Origin: Gryganskiella cystojenkinii
Lineage: Eukaryota; Mortierellomycota; Mortierellomycetes; Mortierellales; Mortierellaceae
Length of the DNA: 25,568 nucleotides
Assembly (NCBI GenBank): GCA_015852425.1
Contig: JAAAIG010000268.1
Location: forward strand, 1 to 25,568
Direction: 5' to 3'
Shown: positions 8,640 to 18,500 of the stretch, piece after piece
Numbering within the stretch: the first letter of the stretch is position 1
How the letters are laid out: each line of letters starts with the position of its first letter
Made by a program: the position numbers and the translations under genes
Notes under the pieces: generated by a model
Seen by the model: the letters and a program-made list of their open reading frames with translations, nothing else
Database searches by the model: none
Told to the model about the DNA's origin: nothing

Positions 8640-9293
8640 GGCAATTGGCTGCCTACTGATCCAAGCTCTCATAAGCCTCCTACACGTTCTCAATCGGATT
8701 CAGATCCAGCGACTGGGCAGGTTGAACGATTCGACTGTGGAACCCATCGAGCTGTCGCCAATCCCTGGCAAATACTGATATGTGGGTACCCGTCCTCCAT
8801 CGATGTCAGCTCCACAGGATCGGTGACTTGGTAATAATGAATTTATGATATCCTCATAGTCGTCTTCAACATAGTTTTCGGCCGCGCGTCTGCCGGGCGC
8901 CATGAACACCAAAGTAATTTTACCAAACAACCCGGAGAAGGATCCCCCAGATCACAATGGACGTGCGACCGGACTTGGAGGTGGGCTGCAGACAGTCTCG
9001 GTGGAACCGCTTGGCTTTCGAGGGCGGCCAGTCCTGACCGAGGGAGTGGGGAGACATTCGTCTTTCTTGATTTTGCTTATGATATCCTTTACAGTGGACA
9101 CGGGTATATTGAGTTGTCTTGAGACTTCGGCAGCGGATTTGTTGCTGCCAAAAAACACGCCTGCCACAAAGCTGCGCAACTCGACGGACATCTCCTGTCT
9201 TTTCTTTGGTTTGTCAAAGGTTGTGTATGGTGAAGGAGGGAACAGCTTTTTGATAACCTTGTCCCTTTCGTGGACTAAGAGTGAACGGGGCAT
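8640..9293 (-). mobile_element. Dead Tc1/mariner-type transposase
   Basis: The minus-strand ATG at 9293 opens a 113-codon frame with a paired-like HTH: MSVELRSFVAGVFFGSNKSA, then EVSRQLNIPVSTVKDII and the linker GRPRK. This is the standard N-terminal DNA-binding layout of Tc1-like transposases. After several frame changes the DDE end is recognisable: a degraded MEDGYPHIS (from the QDNAPxH block), then PAQSLDLNPIENV, where a TAG at 8682-8680 stands in place of the usual Trp codon. The first catalytic block is missing, so the element cannot transpose. Terminal inverted repeats were not identified. Confidence 0.75.
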
Positions 9294-9587
9294 GATGTGG
9301 TGATGGGAAGATGGAGATTGCAGATTAATGAGACATGGAAAAATAAAACACTTGCGTGATGTGTGGAATTAGCAGGTCCCACAGGTCACAGTAACGCTGT
9401 GATTTCAGTCGCACAGGTGACATGCAATGCACACGCTGGAACACGCAGAGATGTGATCGTGTCACACAAAAACCCGCCCAACCTGCATGCAAACCACAGG
9501 CCAAGGTGTTGATTTCTACAGATTCGCCTGCGGAAGTCAAAAAAAATCTCTGTGCATGCACGGCGGTACGAAAAAAACACGAGTAAT
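9294..9587. other. Flank of the dead transposon; no gene
   Basis: No coding sequence is supported. The DNA is rich in short CACAGG/CCTGTG words, for example at about 9378-9420, and grades into the 43-bp tandem array that follows. Open frames on the minus strand across 9325-9784 come from that repetitive composition. Confidence 0.45.
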
Positions 9588-9755
9588 CCTGTAGGAAGAC
9601 ACAGGCGCAACTGTGGAAAGAACAACGCAACCCGTAGGAAGACACAGGCGCACCTGTGGAAAGAACAGCGCAACCTGTAGGAAGACACAGGTGCATCTGT
9701 GGAAAGAGCAGGAAATCCGTGGGAAGACACAAGATACCTGTGGAAATAACGGGCT
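9588..9755. repeat. 43-bp tandem repeat, about four units
   Basis: Units begin at 9588, 9631, 9674 and 9717. The first three are exactly 43 bp; the last is shorter and more diverged. The shared core is GTAGGAAGACACAGG followed by GCA, CTGTGGAAAGA and a variable end. Each unit holds an imperfect palindrome (ACAGGCGCACCTGT type), so single strands could form hairpins. There are no unique spacers, so it is a minisatellite and not a CRISPR array. Confidence 0.9.
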
Positions 9756-10028
9756 AAAAAACCCATGACAGGAAAAAGTTGCAAGTTCGTTTTCTACTTT
9801 GTTTCTTCCTGTTCGTGGTATTACAATAATCGTGATCGTTAGCTAATAGACTAGATCCTCTTACAAAATAATATTCTGCCACAGATACACGACACCGCAT
9901 AGATTCTTTTCCTTGTGCTTCCTTTACGTGAACGTATGCACCTCTTTCCCCTCGTCATAATTCCACGTTTTTCCTCCCATGTTTTGTAGACATGGCAAGA
10001 CATTATCTAGGGCAAGGACCGAACGCGC

Positions 10029-12330
10029 CTGGGTTCTCTCACAGTCCTACACATCGAGGCTGCACGCCTGGAGCAATCAAGAAACATCTTCAACGCTTGG
10101 AAGGTTTTGACCTACACCATCCAATGGTACGAGCCCCTTGCCCAAAAAAGGAGGCTCAAGAAGAACCGGCAGCAACGTCAGGTCATCCTTCTCAAGGCAT
10201 GGCCCAACATGCCAGTCCCTCGCCGCGCAATAATCAACGCTGCCCTCCAACGGAACCTCCTGTTAGAAGACATCGCCAACGGCACAACGGCACAACGACC
10301 AACCCTGACAACCCCAGTTCCACAACCAACACCAGAACCCACGCCACAGCGCCCGAATATGATGTGTCCTCCGAAGATCCTTTCTTCTGGCCAGGTATTA
10401 ACCAAGAAACAATGCTCAAGCCCAAGATCCTTCCCATGTTTCTGAATACACGTGCTCGTCGCCACCCAACAAACGTCGATCGAGACTTGTTCAAGGGCAC
10501 GGATGATTTCAACGAGAACGTGGAATTTCATGCCCGAGACCTACGGCTATATCTATTTTCTGAAGAATGCAGAAGTGAGGGATCCTGAGACGGGACGTGT
10601 GATCCGCTCGCAAAAAAAATGAAACACTCAGTAATGGTCTCCTCATTCTCTACCGCTTCCTCACTCATCGAGAGTGAGGTCAACACTCTGTCGGCTCTGG
10701 CGACCATGGCGCCTTATCGATTACCGGCGAGCCTGGATCTGGAACGTCTTCAGGATCTGGCTTCTGCAGAAGATCACCTATGGTCACTGCGAGAAGACCT
10801 CTCGTATTTCGTAGATGCACTCACCGAAGAACTGGACCATCGATATGAGAGTCTAGAGGATCTTCCAGGGCAGCAGCATGATGCTGCAGCCAAGCGAAAG
10901 TCGGGAACTCTGGGAACATGTGTCCAGAGATGTAGTGTCGCACGCTTACGATAATATCATTCTATGGAGAAACCTTCATGAACGGATCGGAATCGCGATG
11001 ACATCGTAAGAAAAATTCAAGACAGAACTCAAAGATGACATTCCAGATCTTCCCCGGGAACTCGAAGACGCGTTCTTGGACCTGCCCTACGCTCCGGACT
11101 GTCTTTCGAAGGAAGAACGACTCCGTTTGCGAGAAACTTTCCACCGCCGCAAAGAGATTTATTTTACCGAGTACCTGCCGACTCTGGAAACAAGAACAGA
11201 GGCAAGTTCTCAAGAAGCCACAGTCCCCTGCTTGAGATATGCCTCGAAGTCTACTCATCTCCTTGAAAAGTTGTCGGACCCCGGATAGGGGGATCTTCTC
11301 GCTATCCCTTCACGACTCAATTGATCACTTCGAAGAGAGAGATGGTAAGGGCTTTCGGAAATTTTGTCATCTAAGGTGGCAGAGGTACTCGAGAACTTAT
11401 CCTTCCTGTCGGAATGTCGACGTCAACTCGATCCTCTATCAGCCCTAGGCCTCAAAGTTTTTTTTCGCAAGGATGAAAGAGCTTGATACTGAACTGCGAC
11501 AAAGATTTCAAACGCGGACCCGTGAGATCCAAGGACTCGCCGATACGCGGAAAGGTTTTCCTTGGCCTGACTCTGATCCATCCTCTGGACGGTTTTTTTT
11601 ACCCGGCCGATAAACACCACACCGCACCAAAGAAACAACGGAGGCGCCGAAAGGAACCTGGACCGGTTCTGGGCCGTAATCGATAGATGTCTTGCTAGTA
11701 AGGTCGATCCAGACCGTCAAGGGCTGCTGACAAGGATGTTCGATGACTGAACGTTGTACCGCTTACCAGATTGGCCCCCGCCAGAGCCTGAATTGCATTA
11801 GCAACGATCGAGATTATGCAGCCAATTTCCCAGTTCTGTTTGGATAGCGAGCAGAGCGGTAACAACGGGCATGGTGCCATCACCTTCCGAAACCAAGGCT
11901 AAGACCAAGACCAGGACTTGAGGGGTTTCAGTCTCTCATTCCCTGAAGTCATTCGAACATCAGGACGATTCATTATCGACAGGGCAGGTTACCAAAACTA
12001 CGTTCGCTGTAGACAAACGCTCTTACAAAGTCTTTTTGACACATCCTTCACTAATCCTCGAGTATGGTGCAACCAGGCGAGATTCCATGGAGTGATTTCT
12101 TTTACGCGATGACCCAAGTAGGGTTCGAGGTTGAGAAACTCTACCAATTCAGTCTGGCATTTTTCGCCTTCACTCGCCTCGAACAGGTTTGCAGTCCTGG
12201 ATCGTTCAATTCAGTGTCATTAACCGCACTTAGTCCCCAAGATTCCATTCAGGACAGCGAGGCGGTTTGGAAGACGTTTGTTTAGAGCTTATGATGGTAT
12301 GGAGATATGTTTAGGCTGGAAGATGTTTAG
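10029..12330 (+). pseudogene. HicA-like family pseudogene C (full length, many breaks)
   Basis: Collinear with copy D from near the N-terminus to the stop. In order: RNIFNAWKV and RRLKKNRQQRQVILLKAWPNMP (10083-10214), then in another frame WPGINQETMLKPKIL (about 10390-10435), then MAPYRLPASLDLERLQDL and LWSLREDLSYFVDAL (10706-10830). After a shift near 10880 come RELWEHVSRDVVSHAY and RNLHERIGIAM, with a TAA at 11007-11009. Next is the ERDGKGFRKF region (11335-11510, closest to fragment A), then PGEIPWSDFFYAMTQVGFEVEKLY (about 12070-12146). The last family codons, MFRLEDV, end at TAG 12328-12330. Copy D has GSVWHF where this copy has lost the frame. At least four indels and several stops are present. 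It is clearly dead, but the breaks are few enough that decay is fairly recent. Confidence 0.8.
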
Positions 12331-12732
12331 TTCATTTTGTTTTACATTTCCGAAAGTCCGCCCAAAGACTCCATCGGGTGCCGGAATCTATGCAACGCCA
12401 CCAAGCGGTACTTTGTTTGCATACATTTTTTTTTTTTTTTTATTTTTTTTCACCACTTCTCATTCAGAACAACTCTCATTCTCAATCAGCCATCGACTTT
12501 GTCTCTTCACGATCCATTTCTTCTCTTTCCAACTTTCATCGTTTTTGCAACCAACCGTTAAATTTTGTAGCTACTGCATAATGTAAGTTTTCTAATGCTT
12601 GCATCCCGACCAAAGAGAATCGATTAAAGCCGATTCATCAGGTCGTCATATGGATCGTTTTTTTTTAGTTTTTGTTTGTGTTTGTTTTTTTTTAATTTTT
12701 ACTATCCCTGTTTAGAATTTTTATTAAAAAAA
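12331..12732. other. T-rich spacer upstream of copy D
   Basis: No gene is recognised. A nearly pure T tract covers about 12425-12448, with further T runs at 12657-12667 and 12684-12693. These pyrimidine tracts may form the promoter or 5' leader of copy D. I see no clear TATA box or intron here. Confidence 0.5.
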
Positions 12733-15147
12733 ATGTCAGAGGGAAGAGCCGAGATTGAGAAGAAGCGAAAATTCAGAACGTACAATATCTTTACGCACTG
12801 GTTCCAACTGAACCATATCATCCAAAGGCACGAGTCTACAATCCAAAAACGATGGCTGAAAAAGAACCGTCAACAACGCAAGGCCCTCCTTCTCGAGGCC
12901 TGGCCAAACATGCCACTCGCTCCCTTCAACGAATTGCACATCATCTCCAACGACGTGCCACCAGAGAATGGTGACCGGCTCTTTTGGCCCCATATCAATC
13001 AACAGGAACTTCTCAAGCCAAAGATCCTTCTTATTCTCCTCAACGCCCGAGCCCGTCATCTCCCCTCGGCTTTTGCTCAAGCCGACCGCAACTCGTACAA
13101 AAAAGTGAAGAGGGAAGGTATTAAATACCCAGGCGAAGATCAAGTCGGCACCTATTGCATGTTGTTCCATGGCCCCGGGAGAGACACGCCAGACACCTAT
13201 GGTCAAATCTACCCGATACCCGATCCTACAAAAATGAAAAAGAGCCACCCACTTTACGGAAAGCGTACTGAGCGTCCAGACGACGGATTATTGGTCCTAG
13301 AAGTGCAAGATCGGCTCTACATTTTCCTTCTCGAATGTTGTGAAATGATCCTTCACGATATGTCTCGACAGGTCCTGTATATGGTCCCGGCTCCCATCAA
13401 ACCTGAGCCACCAGCACTGTCGCTCGTTGATGGCAGCGTGAACTCCCTGACGGCGCTGGCGACCATGGCCCCGTACCGGCTGCCTGCCGACCTTGATCTC
13501 AGGCGTATTCAAGACCTGGTAGCTGCTAAACGATCCGAGATGGAGGATCATATCTGGTCCCTTCGAGAAGATCCTGGTTACTTTGCGGATACCCTAATGG
13601 AAGAATGGGAACATCGACCCGAGGCTCTTTTGGATTTCGACGGACTACCCCACCCGCTGATGCATACGAGTCGACGTCGAACCGTTTGGAATCGTACAGT
13701 TGGGGATGTGGTCGTTGGAGCGCACTTCGAGTTCCTTGTCTGGAGCGATTTGCATGACCTGATCGGAACCACGATAACTCTTCAGGACAAGTACAAGCGC
13801 GAGATCCAATCTCGGTCTGAACTCCCAGAAGAACTCATGCTGGCGCTCCTGGACCTGGGGAGCGCCTTATCATGCGATCTGGGAGATCAAACGATGACGT
13901 TAGGTAGGATTTTTCTAGCCTCACCCCCTTTGCGAGCATGGAGTTGTCGGGGTGATGACTACAAGATCCATCCCGTGCCGAACCCTGCACTCTGGGACAC
14001 CGTCTGGGACCTGTCTCGACGTCAACTCGTAGCCCTTGTGAACACGATGACCGATGGCATAAAAAGACAGAGGCTGGGCACTGGTTTTCTTCTCCAATTG
14101 CTGGACGAGTTGTTTGAGCGAGATGGTAAGAAGATCAAGGATCTCATCTCTGGACGGGTCACGAGTGTGTTGGAGAACATGTCTTTCTTGTCCGAGTGCG
14201 AACGCCAGCTCAGTCTCTACCAACCCTGGGCATCAAGTTTTGGAGATCACATAGCCATCCATATCACCAAAATCCGCAATCGGCATTTTAAGCGAACTTT
14301 GCCCAAAACAAACTTGCAAAAGTTTCGTGAAGTGTCTATCTGGCCAGAAGTCGATCCAACCTCGGGACGGTTCTTTTACCCCGTCGACAAGCGCAGGACC
14401 AAGGAGACGACAGAGGCGATGCAAAAGGCGGAAAAGAACCTTGATGCTTTCTGGGCAGTTTTCGACAAGATTCTTGTGACCAAGGTGGATTCGAATCGTC
14501 AGGGAGCGTTGATGCGCATGAACGAGAACCGGACCCTGCACCGAACCCGGGCTTGGATCGAGCCCGCGCCAAAGACGAAACAGCCGAAATCGACGAACCT
14601 AAAGAGTATAGACGGAATTTCTAATACTCTGTCTCAGCTCCACCTCGACAGTGAGCAGCACAGTACTACGGAAAAGGCGCAGCGACCATCTCCATCAAAG
14701 ACCAAGGTCAAGACCAAGGGTGTCGATTCCACCAAAATCAACACCACGAACACCACTGTGGCCACTGCATCCACAAAATCCGACAAAGAGTCTATTGAGG
14801 ACGACACCAGCATCACGATCCCTGTCGACGTGCGTTCTTTCAAGGTTCTTGGAACCTTGTTTTATCAGCCCACGGTCAATTCCCAACCTGGTGAGATCCC
14901 CTGGAACGATTTCCTGTATGCGATGACAAACGTCGGATTCGCGGTCGAAAAGCTTTATGGATCCGTCTGGCACTTTTCACCCTCGGACGCCTCGAAGAAA
15001 AAGTATGCGGTCAGGGATCGTTCTATTCAGTTTCATGAACCGCATCCGATCGCAAAGATCCCGTATAGAATGGCTAGACTTTTCGGAAGACGTCTGTTTA
15101 GAGCGTATGGATGGCGTGGAGAAATGTTTGTGCTACGTGATGAGTAG
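12733..15147 (+). CDS. HicA-like family protein, intact copy D
   Basis: An uninterrupted 804-aa frame with no introns. The start is taken as the ATG at 12733 (MSEGRAEIEKKRKF, A-rich context) because homology with copies B and C begins just after it. The N-terminus is basic and helical (KKNRQQRK...WPNMP at about 37-57), followed by LFWPHINQQELLKPKIL, then MAPYRLPADLDLRRIQDL near residue 245 and LREDPGYFADTL. A long helical middle leads to SGRFFYPVDKRR near residue 549 and AEKNLDAFW. A disordered Ser/Thr/Lys linker (about 610-695) precedes a compact C-terminal module (about 700-800): GEIPWNDFLYAM, VGF, GSVWHFSP near 743, FHEPHP near 767, GRRLFRAYGW. That spacing matches the HicA mRNA-interferase/dsRBD-like fold (GF, GS.-H-F, P-H, then a helix). 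I recall similar uncharacterised proteins in other fungi. No signal peptide or membrane segment is seen. AATAAA follows at 15149-15154. Biochemical activity is unproven. Confidence 0.82.
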   Translation: MSEGRAEIEKKRKFRTYNIFTHWFQLNHIIQRHESTIQKRWLKKNRQQRKALLLEAWPNMPLAPFNELHIISNDVPPENGDRLFWPHINQQELLKPKILLILLNARARHLPSAFAQADRNSYKKVKREGIKYPGEDQVGTYCMLFHGPGRDTPDTYGQIYPIPDPTKMKKSHPLYGKRTERPDDGLLVLEVQDRLYIFLLECCEMILHDMSRQVLYMVPAPIKPEPPALSLVDGSVNSLTALATMAPYRLPADLDLRRIQDLVAAKRSEMEDHIWSLREDPGYFADTLMEEWEHRPEALLDFDGLPHPLMHTSRRRTVWNRTVGDVVVGAHFEFLVWSDLHDLIGTTITLQDKYKREIQSRSELPEELMLALLDLGSALSCDLGDQTMTLGRIFLASPPLRAWSCRGDDYKIHPVPNPALWDTVWDLSRRQLVALVNTMTDGIKRQRLGTGFLLQLLDELFERDGKKIKDLISGRVTSVLENMSFLSECERQLSLYQPWASSFGDHIAIHITKIRNRHFKRTLPKTNLQKFREVSIWPEVDPTSGRFFYPVDKRRTKETTEAMQKAEKNLDAFWAVFDKILVTKVDSNRQGALMRMNENRTLHRTRAWIEPAPKTKQPKSTNLKSIDGISNTLSQLHLDSEQHSTTEKAQRPSPSKTKVKTKGVDSTKINTTNTTVATASTKSDKESIEDDTSITIPVDVRSFKVLGTLFYQPTVNSQPGEIPWNDFLYAMTNVGFAVEKLYGSVWHFSPSDASKKKYAVRDRSIQFHEPHPIAKIPYRMARLFGRRLFRAYGWRGEMFVLRDE

Positions 15148-15535
15148 AAATAAACCGGATAATATGGAGAGCGCAACTAAAAAATTGACTGAATGTTCTG
15201 TTGCGTTACGTTTCCGTTGTTCTCTTGAGAACAAAACTTCTCATTTTTATTGTTTTTTGGAGCTTTTTTCTTGGAGGTTTGCCCATGACAGGCGGAGATG
15301 GTAAGAGTAGTATACAAGTGCAAGTAAGTTTAGTAGGTTTTGAAGGCGAAAAAAAGGGAAAAAAGGGAAAGGAGGGCGAGGATGGGTAAAATAGGACTGT
15401 TAAAGTATTGTCGCGAGAGGAGAGTGTGTGATAGGTTAGCGGTGCAAAGAGTGCAAATCGCGAAAAAGGGACGGACGCAACGTAGACTGGAAATAAAACA
15501 GAAAAAAGAAAGGGAGGACGGGAATCACTCTGTGA
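15148..15535. other. Convergent 3' spacer between copy D and MED14
   Basis: The two genes converge with 388 bp between their stop codons. No further gene is visible. A purine-rich plus strand (GGGAAAAAAGGGAAAGGAGGG at about 15355-15375 and A/G runs at 15495-15515) means a pyrimidine-rich 3' UTR for MED14. Short frames here have no support. Confidence 0.5.
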
Positions 15536-18500
15536 TCAGAGTAGGGTCTCCATGTGCTTCGCAAGCCGATAGAGAACGCGTCCACTAATGTTCCTAGAGC
15601 AAAGGACACCATTGGGCATGGGCATCAGCTCATACACCTCCTCTGCCTCATCTCGAGGTGTTGCTGGTGGTGTCTGGGGTGAATGTTTGTTCGACGGCGG
15701 GTGCTCTTCCTTCAAAGTGGTGGTGGTGGTGGACATGGACGAACTGTTCAGCTGCAATTCGTTGAACTCTTCATCCTCCTTGTCCACATCGATACCATCA
15801 ATGATAGTCTTCAAATTGCCGATCTGTCCATACTGAAGTCTACCCCTTGAGGTCGCTGGGACAATTCGTCCAGGCGTGGAAAGAAGCGCAGGTGCAGTGC
15901 TCGGAAGTGGTGGCGGTGGAAGGTCCGAGTTAAAAGACTCGGTAGGGAAGAAGGCGTCGTACATCGATAAATGTGTTCGACTGAAAGTTTTAATATCCAG
16001 AGCATACCTACAACAAAAAAACAAAAAAACAAAATAAGAACGAAAGTAAGTAAGAGTTAAATTGGACTCAATTGAGTAGTGCTTGCGGGATGTATCCATG
16101 TCGGTACACAACAGGACATACCTTGAGCCATATATGACTCGGATATGGTGAGCAGCTCGAGGGACAACCGACAACTGCTTGGCTCCCAAGCAGTCCTCTG
16201 TTACGGTATTCTCTAGTCGGTCCAGAACCTCCAAGATGGGGCACATTTGGACGACATTCTATGGGAGAATGAACACATGTCATGTCAGATATCTTAAACT
16301 TATGATTATCGAAAGAACATTCAAAACGGCAATCAAATTTCCGTAGTAGACTCACATTCATCAGGCTATGCAAGTCTGCCTCCCGATTGAACATGTCCTG
16401 CAAGAAATATCGCATCCGTCGGTGAGGGTTGATCGAACTGTCGTCAACCTCAGAAAGACCGATCTCGTAGTACCCTTGTTTGAACCGAGGTGCGTTGGTA
16501 ATGGCGACTCCAGTAGAAGATTTTTGGTCCGAGGCAGGGGCGGGCATCCAGTGAATTGTCAAAAGGTAGCGTTCACAGTACTGTAATTGCACCTTGTGAA
16601 GGTCGCACACGCGAAGGACAATGTGGCGGTTGGAAAGTGTCGGGGCATGAAGCTGTCGAGTCACTCGAAGCATCCTGACAATTCGCTCCCAATCCTGCCT
16701 GAACTGGGCGACGAAGGAGCCTCTCGTCTTGTAAGTGAAGACCAGTTGATCAGTCTTTGCGAAGTATTCCACGCAAGCATCTAAAACGAACCCGAACAAG
16801 GGAACGATTAGTCATTAACGAGGTCTCGTCCCAGTAGTGTCAAAATATGCTCGAATATCACGTTTATGCCTTACCTAGTAGCCCACTCTCCATGTCTGGC
16901 AAAGTGACCCCAGGAGCAAATTTTGCATGCACCACAAAGTTGCAAGTTCCACGCTCGCTGTCCCACCATCCTGTGAACTTTGCTCCCACGTACGAGAATA
17001 GGCCATGAGAAGTCCCGTCGCATATCGTTGCAGGATCAAGGCGTAATAAAGGAATCATGGCCGCCATTCTGGCCTTGGTACCATCTATATCTGATCCGGA
17101 TGGTCTCAGAGACGTCGCTGTCAGATAATGATACCGGATTCCATGTTCCTGGAGTTGTGTCTTGGCTTCATTATGACAGATGTGAACGTGGCCCAGAGAT
17201 TCGAGCTTGGACAAAATGTCTTGGTCGATTGTGATCCTATTAACAGTACGCAGCGGCCTGTTGTTAGAAGACCAGGCATAAAAGTAGTGCAGACCACATA
17301 ATCTTGGACTTACTCATCCATATCCGCAGGATTCTCTGGCTCATCCTCTATATCAAACTGAACAGATTTGCGCTTCGAAATCAGTTTTTTGGTGCCAACA
17401 TCCGGGTCGGGCACAGAATGTTGGCGCTTAAAGCCCTGCCAGTAGATTGGCACGATCAACTTCAATGTCAACCAAATTCCTGCAATCTCCCTCTCCGTCG
17501 GTGCAACCTCAATTAGCCACACGCGGAAGCGTTGATCAACGACGCCAAGGACAAGGTAATGTCGAGGATGCTGAGGGTACTGCAAGAACAAAATCTGTTG
17601 AATATTGGTTCCAAACTTGGCCGCATCCGTCTTTCCAAGAGCAAGTCTCCAATACGGCTGAAGTCCAAGAAGAGCTCCCATCGATTCGAGTTCGACGATA
17701 GACATCTACGAGTATGGAGTTGATTTAGGTTAGGTACTGTTGATATAAAACCAGAATGGGGGTTCTGTCAACAAAATGCGATTCAGGTAATTACCGAGAA
17801 TCTCAGGGAAACCAATGCATCCACAATGTTACTAGCATTTTCATTCAGCCTGGCTTGGAAGGTCGCAATAACGGCTATTAAAATTTATCGCAAGGAAACT
17901 GTGTTAGTATTTCGATCGACTCGATTACTCGCAATTTGAAAGAGCAGACTTACGATCATCGCCTTCGCCCGACTTTCCAACTTCGCGGACAACGACTCGT
18001 CCCGTTCTGACATCGATCCTGATCCGGATCCACCGATCACCTTTCAAGCGAACGAGGAGTGTCTGTGAATTCGTCAATGACCGCGACGCAGTGACCGCTG
18101 TCTGAGCTTCGTCAGCAGATGCAGTCTCCAGCCTTATGTCGTCACGTGAGAATCGAGCGCCATCCTGCTGTTCTGGCTGAGCCTTCAAATTGTCAATATG
18201 TGATCGAAGGCGGTCGTAGAAGCCGCGCATGACCTGCCCAGTGTGCATGTTGACGGCACGCAACAATAGCCTCTCGATGTTCAAATTCGAAGGATCCTGT
18301 TTGAAAATAGGTTAGATACATCATGAACCTTAAAGTTCCAAGTTCATTACCAATCGTCAGTGTAATAAAGGACCTTACCAGCTCTAGAATAGACGCGGCC
18401 TCTTCAGCTGATACGATCCCCTTTTCAACTTGACTCCAAACGACCTTGATTGAGGATTTAGGGTATCCAAGGACCTTTGAATCTACGAGTGCGCCTGCTA

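Noticed and set aside
9588..9755. Possible CRISPR-like array
   Set aside because: Units are contiguous with no unique spacers, in a eukaryotic genome; it is a minisatellite.
9325..9784. Two overlapping minus-strand frames with repeated Cys-Leu-Pro words
   Set aside because: The repetition comes from the 43-bp tandem array, whose unit is not a multiple of three, so no protein repeat is maintained.
12736..13248. 170-codon minus-strand frame antisense to the start of copy D
   Set aside because: It lies opposite conserved family coding sequence and shows no motif of its own.
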